Notes: generated by a model not told the origin, from the sequence alone. 64,000 nucleotides of DNA from Saksenaea vasiformis B4078 (GCA_000697055.1 JNDT01001676.1:1-64000), one strand, 5' to 3'; shown: positions 24,823 to 36,055, counted from the stretch's first letter. Numbers and translations are program-made.

Positions 24823-26195
24823 TTAATTTGTTGAAGACGATTCGTTGTTGCTAAATTTTCCATGAATCGTGCAACAAGTGACGCGACTCTTAATATTATG
24901 TTCACCCAGAGGTGTCACTGCTTCCTTATCCTCCGCTGCAATTACTTCTTCGACATCCCAGCATTTGATCACACCATCCGATGAGATGGAGACAAGGACT
25001 GTCATGGGCTGTTCTTCTGAAGGGCCGGATTCGATTAAGGACACGGTCTTCACACGGAGCTTGTGTCCCTTGAGTTCAGCAACGCAATCGCCCGATGCAG
25101 CGTCCCAGATACGTATCGTCTTGTCCTCACTTCCCGTAATGATATACTCCTTCTCCGATACGGATGAATAATAGTACTGCATCGATAAAAATCGAGATCG
25201 GTGCTCAATTGTCAATGCAACCTTTGCGTCCTGGTCATATGTCACTGTCTTAGTTTGTGTTGCTAACGTTATGCACCTTTTTTCTCACTTACCGATACAC
25301 GGTAGATATTGATTTTTCGGTCAAACATAATGTTATACATATCGCCCGTTTTGTTCCACTGCACAACAAGGCCCTCGTCTAACAGGGTTGCATGTTTAGT
25401 TCCTAACAATTTTCCTTTTATTTTCTTACCTTTACCCAGCTTGTTCACACTTGCTTTACGTGCTGTCATCAAATTCCATACAATCACTGTTTTGTCGCTG
25501 GCTACGGAGAGAGCAATCTTTCCTGTAGGATGGATCGCAAGGGAATTCACTCGACCTCTTTTTATTCACAGAATGAGCATAGCCGTTGACTTTTTCTTCT
25601 TCTTCTTTACTTACTTGTGTCCTTTTAGTGTTTTAAGGTATTCCCAATCTTTTGTTCGCCATAAACAAATGGTATGATCTTCACTTGCTGACAGCATGTA
25701 TTTGCCATGAAATTGGATATCGGTAATATCCCCTTGATGATGCCCACCCAACGAACCATACTCTTTGCGCTTTTTGATATCGTACAAACGAATAATCTCA
25801 TCCGTACTTCCCGACGCTAAAAAGTGTCTACCGACAGCAACGGTACGTATGCAGCCAGTATGTGCAGGAACAATAAAAACTGGTTTCAGCTTCAATTTGT
25901 GTTTCTATAAAAAATTATTATCTGTCAGGTGCGGATCGATCAATCTATGAATGAGGTGCTTTACTTTTTCATTGGCGTCGTCGGTGATCCAGTTGGCATT
26001 GATACCGTACAAAATGCGTTCATAGGTACCGGCGATAATTCGAAAATCTTGTTCACCTGCGGCTGCGGTGGTCGCTGTTGTGGGTAAAATGGAATCGAGA
26101 ATGGAATCGCCTTCTAAAATTTGTTTTTTAGCTGCTGGTATGTCTGTTGTTGATGTGTCGTCCGAACGCGAACGTTTCTTCGATTCAATGGCCAT
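24823..26195 (-). CDS. MAK11: WD40-repeat ribosome-biogenesis factor, Mak11/PAK1IP1 family
   Basis: Four exons (26195-25965, 25904-25615, 25557-25293, 25248-24823) give 403 residues. Mak11 (PAK1IP1 in animals) is a nucleolar WD40 protein needed for early 60S maturation. Diagnostic segments are FRIIAGTYERILYGINANW near the N-terminus, GCIRTVAVGRHFLASGSTDE, the IIRLYDIKKRKEYGSLGGHH repeat with the family's Asp-Glu-Ile-Ile-Arg-Leu, ASEDHTICLWR, VASDKTVIVWNL and SEDKTIRIWDAASG. The first intron (25964-25905) is exactly 60 nt, a multiple of three, and contains the only in-frame stop. I removed it because it has GTAAAG, a CTGAC branch site and TATAG, and because homologs lack that segment. A Lys-rich nuclear-type signal sits at residues 6-25. 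It is divergent from the uL3m gene. Confidence 0.87.
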
Positions 26196-26363
26196 AGTGG
26201 GGGTGTAGGTTCTTTCTGTTCTCGGATGAATTTCATGTTCATTTTTTGATGGGTGGACAAGCCACCATGTGACTTGCTATCTCGGTGCGGCTCTTTCGCT
26301 CCTGGTCTGAGGGTGTGTTTTTTAGGAAGGTAACCTTGTTCGTATAAAAAATAAGGAAGAGCC
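26196..26363. promoter_or_regulatory. Short shared promoter between MAK11 and mitochondrial uL3 genes
   Basis: Only 168 bp separate the two divergent start codons, so both promoters must share this space. It contains CT-rich words toward MAK11 and no clear TATA box. Co-regulation of a cytosolic ribosome-biogenesis factor and a mitochondrial ribosomal protein is an inference from the layout. Confidence 0.6.
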
Positions 26364-27496
26364 ATGGCCCTCAAATTACTGAGCACATCGACCTTGTTGG
26401 GCCGAGCTTTGAGTACACGTTGGGCTGCGGGAGTTAATGCAGCATTTCATACCTGTACAAGTGTTCAGCAAGCCGCCCCCACGGAGAATGCTTGGACTCC
26501 TCAATCCATTCGTACCGGTCTTATTGCACGAAAGAAAGGCATGACCTCCATGTGGGACGACGCTGGTGTTCGTATGCCCATCACTGTTCTCGAGGTAAAA
26601 TGAATGAATGACTTTGTTTTCACGTGGACCATAAACTCAACGGTTGCTTTTCTTTTTCTTTTTTTTTGTTTTAGTTGGAGGATGTCATTGTTACGGATGT
26701 TCGTACGAAAGACAAGCATGGATACACAGCATTACAAGTGGGTTGTACTCCGAAGAAAGAAAAGAACGCGACAAAACCCGAACGTAAACATTTCGAGAAA
26801 CTGGGTGTGAGTTTGCGACAAAAATTGGCAGAATTCCCTGTGTCGGAAGATGCAGTGTTACCCGTTGGAACGCCATTGACAGCCGAACATTTTGTCCCTG
26901 GTCAATTTGTGGATGTTACTGCCCCCTCGTAAGAAGAGAACCCTCTATCGATTTTTTTATTTATCTCAGGCATTCTCTAGGATTGGTAAAGGTTTTGCTG
27001 GTGTGATGAAACGATGGAATTTCGCTGGTTTACCAGCATCCCATGGTGTGTCCTTGACCCATCGTTCCGGTGGTTCTACAGGTCAACGCAAGGTAAGAAA
27101 AGAAAGAAACTTATTTTGAAGAGAGAGAGAGTATTCAAAGGTGTATTTTTCTTCTTCTTCTTCTAGTGGCCTAGTAAGGTGTTCAAAGGAAAGAAGATGG
27201 CGGGTCGTCTTGGTGGCACCAGTGTCACGGTCCAAAGTCTCAAGGTAAAAAAAAAAGGAAAAAAAAGAAAGAAAGAAAGAAAGAAAGAAAAAAATAGCAG
27301 GAGCTCATTGTATTTGTGTTATGATTAGGTTGTCAAAGTGGACCCCGAAATGAATCTTGTGTTTATTAAGGGTTCTGTGCCTGGATTTGACGATCAATTT
27401 GTGAAAATTCGAGATGCTGTGAAGAAGAAGGGTGAAAAGTTGTTTCCCAAAGAAGCCATTCCTCCACCTTTCCCAACTGTGAATAAAGAAAACTAG
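26364..27496 (+). CDS. Mitochondrial large-subunit ribosomal protein uL3m
   Basis: Five exons (26364-26594, 26675-26928, 26981-27092, 27167-27244, 27329-27496) give 280 residues. uL3 helps form the peptidyl-transferase centre and initiates large-subunit assembly. The organellar form is shown by an N-terminal presequence ([20 protein letters not shown]). It is followed by the bacterial-type uL3 core: [48 protein letters not shown], and [14 protein letters not shown] and [14 protein letters not shown] blocks. The end is [18 protein letters not shown], a typical uL3 closing strand. The counterpart in yeast mitochondria is Mrpl9. The divergent partner is MAK11, 168 bp away. All introns have GTAAG/GTAAA donors, and intron 4 is rich in AAAG repeats. 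Confidence 0.9.
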
Positions 27497-27732
27497 ATGT
27501 TAGGTCATAGAAACGATTAAAAAAAAAAGACAAAAGGGGATTCCAGGAAAACGGCTTACATAATCCGCGGCTAAAAAGGTTGTCCATCCTGCAGATCATG
27601 GTGGTTCAAAAAAAAAACTTCTCTTTTTTTTTAAGGAAGAAAATGAGACAGAATAGATACAGTCAAGTTAAAGAAGAAGAAGAAGAACAGGAAGAAGAAA
27701 AAAAAGAAGAGAAAGGTTTTGGGGGGATAATG

Positions 27733-28895
27733 TTAACTCGGTTCGGTTGTGCTCATATCAAACGAGCTTGTTACAGTTGGATCGCCTAAGGGAAGAAATG
27801 CTGGATTGGGTTGTAATGGGATTTGAGGTCTTTGACGCGTTTGTAGCATGGCAAAGAGGTCATCCAGTACTTGTCCACTATTTGCAGCCATAAAGTCCAG
27901 TTGATCTTCATTGGTTGGATTTGATGCAGAGGCCAAATCATCTTCGAGGAAGGGATCGAAATTAAAATCGAAGTCTAGACATTGTGACCATAGATCGGGT
28001 AGGTTTGATTTTTGAGGCGATTTTGCTGGGGTATCTGTCAATGGGGATGCGAGGTCTGTCAGGTCCTCCTTATTTTCGTCTACATTGGATGGTAAGAGGT
28101 GCGGTGCTCGTAGGGGAATGGGAGAGAAGGTGGATGCGTGATCTTGGTCCGGTGGTGGTGGTGATCTGGTCGGAGCGGCAGGGGTCGATGTTGTGAGCGG
28201 CGGAGACGATGCAGGCTCAGTTGATATGGATGATTCGCCTGTGAGATCCTGTAATTTCTTTTCCAAGGTTGCCACGGTTTCACGTAGCTGTTTATTTTCA
28301 GACCGCAGTTGTTCTATTTCTTCTCTCCATTGATCCATCTCTTTGGCTTTACTTTCGAGATCTTTTACATATTGATCTCTTCGTTGACGAAATGCTTTTT
28401 GCGCAGCACGATTCTGAGCGGCTCGTTTCGATGGGATAACAGGTCTTGTATTTTTCTGTTGTTGTTGTTGCTGTTGTTGTTGTTGTTGAGGTCGGAAACT
28501 AGGTGCTAGTGGTTGAGTAGCAACGGGTTGTTGAGAATAATTTATAGCATAAGTTGCAGGATGCCTCGAGGTTAAGTAATGTTGTTGTTGTTCTGTGTTT
28601 GTGGGGATTCCGTGAGCATGGGGACGTGTTTCTTTTTTGTTCTGTATGTATATATATATATATACCTGACATGGTTGGGTGGATCCATGGTGGACGTTGA
28701 GGCGTTTCCATATGAGTTGGTGTGGATCGCCTGCGATCTACAGAATAGGCACATTATGATTTTCCCATGAATAAAAATGTATAGTTTCTTTAATGAAAGA
28801 GAGAGAGAGAGAGTTATACCCGTTGTTGTAGTAGTGTCAAAGCGATGAAGAGAATGTTGTTGTTTAGAAGAGGGTTGTGGGGGTGAAGGATACAT
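27733..28895 (-). CDS. bZIP transcription factor, fungal AP-1 (Yap/Pap1) type
   Basis: Three exons (28895-28820, 28737-28666, 28592-27733) give 335 residues. The basic region reads RAAQNRAAQKAFRQRRDQYV. It carries the Gln/Ala/Phe pattern (NxxAQxxFR) that defines Yap/Pap1-type factors, which bind TTACTAA-like sites. A leucine zipper follows (LESKAKEM.. to ..LEKKLQDLTG). The N-terminus is Gln/Pro-rich with a poly-Gln stretch. The C-terminus has an acidic patch (CLDFDFNFDPFLEDDLASAS) likely to activate transcription. I see no Cys-rich redox domain of Yap1 type: the C-terminus has a single Cys. So H2O2 sensing like Yap1 is not supported. Intron 2 is rich in TA repeats. It is divergent from the galactokinase gene. 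Confidence 0.85.
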
Positions 28896-29318
28896 ACAGT
28901 CCGAAACAAGAAAAAAGAAAGTGATTTTTTTAAGTGTAAAGCGTGTGTGTGTGTGTGCGTAGCGTGTGGAGATAAATCGTTGGAGAAAGAGGTAAAAAAA
29001 AAAAGTCCACAGAAGACACACACTGGGAAATTTTGGATGAACAGGGTTGTTAAAGTCCAATGACCTTTTTTTTTTTTCTGTCTCCACGTGAATCCGTTTA
29101 ATGAAAAAAATATAAATAAAACGAGAGAAAGAAAGAGAGGAAGAAGTATTAGATCTTTACTTCTTCTTCTTCTCGGGAAATCTCGTCGTTGAAATTGCTT
29201 CTTTCACCTCGTGACGACAGAGTTTATTATAAGGTATCGGGGTTACACATGGACCTTTTTATCGCTTATGTGAGCTGTTGAGAGACACACGCTCTCTCTC
29301 TCTCTCTCTCTCTCTACA
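28896..29318. promoter_or_regulatory. Divergent intergenic region between AP-1-type bZIP and galactokinase
   Basis: A 423-bp region shared by two divergent genes. It contains a TG/GCG run (28947-28963), A and T runs, and a CT repeat at 29290-29315 just before the galactokinase ATG, the kind of pyrimidine tract often seen at fungal transcription starts. No Gal4-type CGG(N11)CCG site was found by eye. Confidence 0.45.
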
Positions 29319-30839
29319 ATGTCCGACGTCCCCATTTATAATGTGTTGGATGCCATATATGATGGTCCAACTGTTAAAAAACAAAGGTAAAAAAAAAAGT
29401 CCATTGTATAGCTGCCATCATGAAAAGTGACCAAACATTCATTCGCAAGTTCTCGTTACGATGCTTTGGTAAAACGATTTACTGAACTTTACCATCAACC
29501 ACCTGAGTTTATTGCTCGGTCTCCTGGACGTGTTAATTTGATTGGGGAGCATATTGATTATTGTGGTTTTGGTGTTCTTCCTATGGCTATTGAACGAGAC
29601 GTGGTGATCGCTTGTGCAACAACGGATAAAGACACAAGGGTCCACTTAGCTAACGTCGATGATGCTAAATATAAGCCATGTGAATTTGATTACCAAGAAA
29701 AGACCATTGTCGATATTGATGCTTCTCAATTGGAATGGTCCAATTACTTCAAATCAGGTTACAAAGGCATGTTGGAACGTACAACCATTAAGCCAAAGGG
29801 TTTATTTATTCTTGTCGACGGTACTGTTCCTGCGGGTGGCGGTTTATCTTCTTCTGCTGCTTTTGTCTGCGCTTCTGCATTAACCGTGGTGACGGCTAAC
29901 AAGCTGCCGATCACCAAGCAAGAATTGACCGAAATTGCTATTGTGGCAGAACGCAACGTTGGTGTCAATTCAGGTGGTATGGATCAAAGTGCTTCGGTCT
30001 TTTCCGAAAAGAACTATGCTCTCCATGTTCAGTTTGTACCCAAGCTTACGACACATCTGGTTCGCCTTCCTCAAACAACACCGAATCTTTCTTTTGTCAT
30101 TGCCAATACCTTAGTCACGGCAGACAAGTTCGTGACAGCACCCAAGAACTACAACCTTCGTGTGGTTGAAACCAAGATTGGTGCATTGATTCTTTCCAAA
30201 CATCTGGGACTTGCGCCAATAGATTCTTACAAGGAAGTAATGGATGCTTATTTTGCAAACAAGACGCTTTGCGAAGAACCTCAGTTAGAACAGATGCTCG
30301 ACGTTGTACAAGGACTATTTACACATTCTGAGGGATATTCTCTTGAAGCCATGGCAAGTTTGGCTCACGTTTCCGAAAAGGAATTGGTGGAAAAATACAT
30401 GACGCGATTCCCTGTTCAGACAGATGTCTATCGACTACGCCAACGCGCGATCCATGTGTTTGGTGAAGCATTACGCGTAGTACGCTTTGTCAAGATTTGC
30501 AACGATCCGCCTCAAGAGGGTGTCTTTGAAGCTTTAGGATCCCTTATGAACCAATCCCAGAAATCATGCGCAGAACTTTACAACTGTTCTTGTCCCGAAC
30601 TGGATGAACTGACGGGACTTGCTCTGGAAAATGGCGCTGTGGCTTCGAGATTGACAGGTGCAGGATGGGGTGGTGCAACCGTTTCATTGGTGGCTGCGGA
30701 TAAGGTGGATGGATTTATTGCAGCGATCAAGGAGAAATATTACAGGAAACGATTTCCCGATCTATCAGAAGATGCATTGAATAATGCGATTCTTTCTACT
30801 CAGCCTTGCAGTGGCTCTTCTTTATTTACCGGGTTTTGA
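29319..30839 (+). CDS. GAL1: Galactokinase / GalNAc-kinase (GHMP kinase family)
   Basis: Two exons (29319-29386, 29450-30839) give 485 residues. It phosphorylates galactose at C1, the first step of the Leloir pathway, in the cytosol. The galactokinase signature RSPGRVNLIGEHIDYCG is present near residue 45. The ATP-binding GHMP motif PAGGGLSSSAAF lies near residue 150, the GGMDQSASVF block (catalytic Asp region) near 195, and the closing motif SRLTGAGWGGATVS near 435. The HIDYCG..VLPMAIE form is closer to the GALK2 (N-acetylgalactosamine kinase-like) branch than to human GALK1, so GalNAc may also be a substrate. No GAL7/GAL10 gene lies nearby. The exon 2 acceptor is a CAAG, chosen to keep the frame. 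The 5' leader contains a CT repeat. Confidence 0.9.
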
Positions 30840-31172
30840 AAGATGTTGGTTTGCATAAAATAAAAAAAATAACAAGAACATCTCGAAGGAAGGGAGTTTT
30901 GTCTCTTTTGGACGAATAACAAGCTTCGGTTTATCATCTCACATGCCGTCATTGGCATTGTTTCACTGTGCTGTAATAATGCGAGGGAATAAGAAAACAC
31001 TAGAAAAAAAAAACAAAACGGGAAACAATTCATCACACACTCACTCTCTATTTCATGCTTGAATTTCTAGGAGCGTTTAGTCCGTTTCAATATATCACTT
31101 TTTTTTTTCTTTTACTTTCTCGATGGGTAAAAAGGAAGAAACAACCAAAAAATTTCCGTTATTGAATGAGTT

Positions 31173-32104
31173 ATGTTAGAGCAACACGATACAGAACCAG
31201 CACCATGTAACACGACAGCGATGCCGACGCCGTCCCAAGTATTGGAGCAATGTCATTATGATGACATGGATCCGTCCACGGCCTTGTCATTAATGAATGA
31301 CACAAAACCACCCTCCATGGACATGTTCATGGCGACACAGTTGACGTGGAATACAACGGTTCGACCTTCGGGCGTTGTACAAAATGCAGACGATCCCTCC
31401 TCTTCCTTTCGCCCGTTTAATCACCGACCGTCCTTTCCAGTGGAAGGTAAAGATTGGGGGCGATTCCTTTTTATCTGACTGACTGGCTCACTCAAAACCA
31501 AAAGAAGAGGGTTCTTTTGACCCGACCCATCATCGTGCAAGTTTACCTAGTTTTCGTCATGAAGTGCATGGACTTGCTCGTAAACGACGACATACAGAAG
31601 GATCGATTTCTATTTCGCGTGAAAATAGTGTTGAGGAAGATGAAGAAAAACGAAAGAACTTCTTGGAAAGAAACAGACAAGGTAAACCAGGAAAAAGAAT
31701 TTCTGTTTTTTGTCGACTGACATTCAGATATAGCAGCACTCAAATGTCGTCAGAAAAAGAAGCAGTGGTTGGCTAGTCTTCAAAATCGAGTGGAAAATTT
31801 GACTTCGGACAACGAACATTTACAACAACAGGCGACGATGCTTCGGGAGGAAATTCTGAATCTAAAAACATTGTTATTGGCACACAAAGATTGTCCCGTG
31901 GCGCAAGCAAATGGTGTAATGGGTCTTGATACCATTCCTGCTCCACCACCACCTTCTATGATGTATCCTACTTCTGAACCTCTTTTGGTTCCCTCTTTAC
32001 CATCTACTACTACTACTACTACTACCACTACCACTACCACTAGTACTACTGCGACGCATACTTCTACTTCTGCATCCTCCTTACAGTTTATGCCAAAGGA
32101 TTAA
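31173..32104 (+). CDS. bZIP transcription factor, ATF/CREB type
   Basis: Three exons (31173-31446, 31505-31681, 31734-32104) give 273 residues. The basic region is split by the second intron: KRKNFLERNRQ, then AALKCRQKKKQWLASLQNRV. This is the ERNRxAAxKCRxxKK pattern of ATF/CREB factors such as fission yeast Atf1. A leucine zipper with heptads follows (VENLTSDNEHLQQQATML..). The C-terminus is Ser/Thr-rich with a poly-Thr run from an ACT repeat. The N-terminal ~90 residues are acidic, Met- and Pro-rich, and contain Thr/Ser-Pro sites that could be MAP-kinase targets, as in Atf1-type stress regulators (family knowledge; not shown here). The two bZIP genes flank galactokinase but belong to different subfamilies. 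The exon 2 acceptor (AAAAG) is non-consensus. Confidence 0.82.
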
Positions 32105-32358
32105 AAAAGGTTCTAAATTTTGTACTCGTCACAAGAACAAAATGATGTACAACCTAAACGTCATGGTGTGATATGAACGCGATTTGAAAACAAAACAAAA
32201 AAAAAAAGAAAAAACCAGGGAATATATATATTTTGTTTTGTACTGTTCGTCTCTGTTGTTGTGGGTATCCGTATGCAACAAAAAAAAAGATATATAAGAA
32301 AGAAACAATATAATGATACAGTTAAAAAGAAAAAAAGGAGGGGTTTGAGAGTAAAGAG

Positions 32359-32360
32359 AG

Positions 32361-32414
<54 letters not shown>

Positions 32415-32429
32415 TGTGTGTGTGTGTGT
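32359..32429. repeat. Compound microsatellite poly-A, (AG)n, (TG)n
   Basis: A run of about 27 A followed by about 13 AG units and 7 TG units. It lies between the convergent ATF-type bZIP and Glu-rich genes. Confidence 0.9.
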
Positions 32430-32438
32430 ATATGGTTT

Positions 32439-33496
32439 TTAAACGGAGGCCTTTCGTTTGTTCACACTGAATACACGCTTCACTTTTGTTGTCAGGGACT
32501 TTCGTCTTTCTTTCAAAGTTTCACGTCGTACAGCTGAATGGTTTTCGGGCTTGAAAGCATCGGTTTGTACGGAAGTCGGAGTGGGTGGAAGGGAACCGGA
32601 AGAGGAGATGATGGAGTCATAGGGATCCACCATACTATGTCGATGTGCTACCTTATCGGAGTATTGGCTTGTACGATGCAGGTCAAGCGAAGCACTCTTG
32701 GGCGGAGTGTAATCTTCTTCCTCGGCAATGGCAGATAATGTCAACGGAGCTTCATCGTCCTTGGCAAAGAATTTACTATCTCTTCGGGTATCTTCCGTTT
32801 GTTCAGGTACAACAAGATCAGGTTTAGGTTCAGATTCGGATTCGGAGAGTTGTTCAGATTGTTCTTCAGACTTGGCTTCATGCTCAGGTTCATGCTCAGG
32901 TTCATTCTCAGGCTTTAAGGTTTCCTCAATGGTTACTTGTTCCTCCTCCTGGTGTACAGAAGCAGCAGTCATCTTTTCAGTGATTTCTTCCTGTGAAAGG
33001 ATTTCAACCACCAAATGAGATTTCTCCTCGTGTTCCTGTGGTTGTTGTTGTTGTTCTTGCACCTGCACTACTTGTTCTTCTTCTTCTTCTTCTTCAACTG
33101 TTTCGGATTCTTCTTCTGTTTCTTCTTCTTCTTGCTGTTGTTCAATCACTTGATCCAGGTGATCTTTCAACTCCGATTTATCTTTTTCATCCTGGTGGTC
33201 TTCTTCTTCTTCCTCTTGTTGTTTTACATGGATTGGTTCATCTTGTTCCTCTTGAGATGGAGGCGGCAAACTAAGTGCATCTAATAAAATAGTGATGAAT
33301 AAAGATCTTTTGTTATGTTTAGTTATAGAAAAGCTGTACCTGGTATTTGTTCAGCAAAGAAAGGTTCAGCTTCTTGTAGTAAGTCTTCCAAATCTTCAGG
33401 TACAACGATGGAAGATTCTCTTGCTTGTGTCTGAAAGGGATCAGATCGAACAGTCCAAAGTTGTTGAAGATAGAGTATAGAATAAACACGAAGCAT
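32439..33496 (-). CDS. Glu/Gln-rich protein of unknown function
   Basis: Two exons (33496-33340, 33280-32439) give 332 residues. The start MLRVYSILYLQQLWTVRSDP is hydrophobic and could be a weak signal or membrane-anchoring helix, followed by LEDLLQEAEPFFAEQIP. The middle ~150 residues are extreme Glu/Gln runs, low-complexity and probably coiled-coil or disordered. The last ~80 residues are Ser-rich and end basic (RRETLKERRKSLTTKVKRVF), conserved-looking compared with the middle. Phosphorylation-type RRxS motifs occur there. I recognise no family. The plus-strand Leu/Phe-rich frames over the same bases are shadows of the GAA/CAA repeats. Confidence 0.65.
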
Positions 33497-34072
33497 ATGT
33501 TAAATTATTTGTAGCGAAGGAAGAAAATAAAGAAAAGAAAAAAAAAAGATGATGTTATTTTATTTGATAAAGCGTTGCCTCAAAAAAAAAAAAAAGTCAG
33601 GTGGACAACCCTTCTATCATCCGTCATTTTTTTATTTTCCCTATTTTTTTTTTTATTTTGACAAAAGGGACTAAGCCTTTTTCTTATACTTCTTGCTTTA
33701 TTGTTGTCAACAAGTTTTATTTCCTTTTTTCCTTTTTAACGAAAAAGGGTTGCATCTCTCTCTCTTTTTTTTTTTCTGTTGTTATTGTTTGGTGCATAAA
33801 AAAAGGAAAAAACTTGGCACAACTCCGAATCATCAACTACTTTAATATGCATCTTTAGGGTACAAAATAGTTCATGTGATACAGCGCATATGTATAGCCA
33901 AAGTTCCAAATTTCGCCATTTACCATGTTACAGACACCAACTTTGCAACCTGAAGTGATGGATCAAAAAACCCACACTGACTTGTGACTGTTTACTGTCA
34001 CCACCCCCCACCCAATCCACACAAACAATTTTACTTTTTTGTTTTTTTTTATTATTCTATCCCGACCTTACC
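33497..34072. other. Divergent intergenic region upstream of the Glu-rich and bS21m genes
   Basis: A very T-rich 576-bp spacer with several homopolymer runs, between two divergent start codons. No gene. It must contain both promoters. Confidence 0.5.
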
Positions 34073-34594
34073 ATGTTGCGTACATCATTGCTTGGTCTGA
34101 CACGACGACTGACCACCGCTCCAACAACATGGATGAGACCCATGTCCACCTCTTCTTCTTCTTCTTCTTCTGTTGAACCTACAAAGCCTGAAGTAGCAGA
34201 ACAAGAAGAAGAACAACAACAATTGTCACGCTCCTCTTTCCCTCTACCCAACACCTTTGCTGCTGATCTTCATTTACCTAAACAGTTGAGCACTTCATTG
34301 GAACCTTATGCTGGTCGATCGCTTGCAAGTTTCAACAATCCCAATGCTGCCTATCGTCGTTTGAACGCTATTCTCTTTGCAAACAACTTACGACGCGAAC
34401 TACGCGCTAATATGTACTACGAAAAGCCAAATGTTGCAAGGAGAAGAAAGAATATTGAACGTAACCGAAAATTGTTTGGTGCTATGGTTCGCAAGAAGGT
34501 TGGATTGATTATGCAAATGAAACAAAGGTAAATCCTTCTTTTTTTGGGGAACTTGCGTAAGATGAACTCATCTTTCTTATTTAGGGGCATGTAA
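34073..34594 (+). CDS. Mitochondrial small-subunit ribosomal protein bS21m
   Basis: Two exons (34073-34527, 34585-34594) give 154 residues. The second exon encodes only the last residues Gly-Met after a split Arg codon. The presequence MLRTSLLGLTRRLTTAP is Arg/Leu-rich. The S21 core lies at the C-terminus: AYRRLNAILFANNLRREL, then MYYEKPNVARRRKNIERNR. These carry the family's Tyr-Glu-Lys-Pro and Arg-rich pattern also seen in yeast Mrp21. A low-complexity Ser run and Glu/Gln run (about residues 25-55) separate the two. In bacteria S21 contacts the mRNA/anti-Shine-Dalgarno region; the mitochondrial form sits in the same place. Confidence 0.87.
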
Positions 34595-34798
34595 GAAAAA
34601 GAGAAAAAAAAAAGAATACATGTATACACACGCACAATAACGACAATAACAACAACAACAATAACAACAACTCTCTCTCTCTCTCTCTACACAACAACGA
34701 CGACGATGACGAATGATTTGTATAGAACAAAGAAAAATAAAATAAAAATAAAATAAATAAATTACATTGTTTCAAAACGACTAGGATTTCCCTCTTTT

Positions 34799-36055
34799 TT
34801 AGTAACTGAGCCCAAGGTCGGCTGGTTTATTGATATTTTCTATCCGACACAACTGACGCACAATATAATGCCAAGCATCTTGTTCTAATCCCACATGACG
34901 TCCATGCTCCCACAATTTTCGTCGTTTGTATTCATATGTCTTCTCATCAATCCCTTTCAGAATCTCATCCAATCGATGCACCTCATCTCTTCGTACACGG
35001 ACTATAAATGAATCCCAATCGATGTCCTCCTCAAAAGGTTCAATAATACCATCCGCAATAACAACAGGCACTACGCCAAACGCAATAAACTCCCATATTC
35101 TTGTGGTGTCAAGTGTCCATCCCATCGGGCTAAGACCGTACTTGGCATGCGCCAGCTTCTCAACGTATTCATGATCGGCAATCGCCTGTCCAATTTCATA
35201 ACCACGGTACTGACTGAAATGTTGGAAGAATAATGACCGAATACCATTGGAATATTCATCTCCTGGTTTGGTGTCTGGACAACAACCCTGGAATAACGCG
35301 AAAATGTGCCGCGTGCCATGTTTGGGATGGCCGTCAGGTGTCAGATAATCCATCGGGTTGAGTTGCAGATGGTGTACTAGTCGCGTCGCCGAAGGAATCA
35401 CAATGTCGCGCGTGTAACGATGACGCTCCATCCACTTGGACCGCTTATCGCCGACTGTTTTGAGGAAAAGAGCGGGTTGGAACCGCTCGTGATGCTTGTA
35501 ATAGGTAAATGTCTTGTCCATCGGATGAATCATTATATGCGTACGTCCTCCTGTTTTGTTCCACCACGGATGTTCATGGATGACAAAATCCATCATTGGA
35601 TCGACATACTTGGTATCCACATCGCAACGTTCATCCCATTTCCACTGGTTTTGAGACCAACAGTGATACAGATAGCAGCTTCCAAAAAAGGGTATAAAGA
35701 AGAAATCCGCTTCTTCTGGGTTCTTGGTCACGTACAGTTGATGGAAGCGACTGTTGGGATCCACAAGTTGATTATGAAGAATAATCTCAGAGTTATAGTT
35801 ACTCTCATCACAACGGCCCTCCTGAATGGACTTGGGCACTTGCATCTCACCCGGTGGCTCATAGACGTAAATCTTGGGTTGACACACTGCATCTGTTAGT
35901 GCATTAGGCCAATAAGAACGTCCGTCACGAACAGGTAGAGGTGGCGCTGGTGTATAGGCTCGTCTGGAAGGGGAAAGTACGATGACCAGAATCAACACAA
36001 CAATGAGCACCACTATCGACAGCCACCGTTTGTTGAGCTGGAGGATCGCCGCCAT
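34799..36055 (-). CDS. Exostosin-like glycosyltransferase (GT47-type), Golgi type II membrane protein
   Basis: A single exon of 418 residues. A short N-terminal tail is followed by one membrane anchor (WLSIVVLIVVLILVIVL, residues ~12-28), so the catalytic part faces the Golgi lumen. The exostosin fold is recognisable from PKIYVYEPPGEM, the repeated ADFFFIPFFGSCYL block and HIMIHPMDK, and from the conserved C-terminal GLSPMGWTLDTTRIWEFIAF..VPVVIADGI..PFEEDIDW. Acidic residues there match the nucleotide-sugar-binding half of EXT/GT47 enzymes. Cys pairs (CYLYHC, GCCPD) suggest disulphides. The sugar donor and the glycan made are unknown; fungal members are poorly characterised. Its start lies only 87 bp from the divergent SURP gene. 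It is the only clearly intronless long gene in the core. Confidence 0.85.
   Translation of the reverse strand: MAAILQLNKRWLSIVVLIVVLILVIVLSPSRRAYTPAPPLPVRDGRSYWPNALTDAVCQPKIYVYEPPGEMQVPKSIQEGRCDESNYNSEIILHNQLVDPNSRFHQLYVTKNPEEADFFFIPFFGSCYLYHCWSQNQWKWDERCDVDTKYVDPMMDFVIHEHPWWNKTGGRTHIMIHPMDKTFTYYKHHERFQPALFLKTVGDKRSKWMERHRYTRDIVIPSATRLVHHLQLNPMDYLTPDGHPKHGTRHIFALFQGCCPDTKPGDEYSNGIRSLFFQHFSQYRGYEIGQAIADHEYVEKLAHAKYGLSPMGWTLDTTRIWEFIAFGVVPVVIADGIIEPFEEDIDWDSFIVRVRRDEVHRLDEILKGIDEKTYEYKRRKLWEHGRHVGLEQDAWHYIVRQLCRIENINKPADLGLSY

Noticed and set aside
25890..25964. A premature stop in MAK11 (pseudogene?)
   Set aside because: The stop lies in a well-formed 60-nt intron, and the coding text on both sides is in the same frame.
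32993..33284. Plus-strand Leu/Phe-rich membrane-like frames
   Set aside because: They are shadows of GAA/CAA repeats encoding Glu/Gln on the minus strand.
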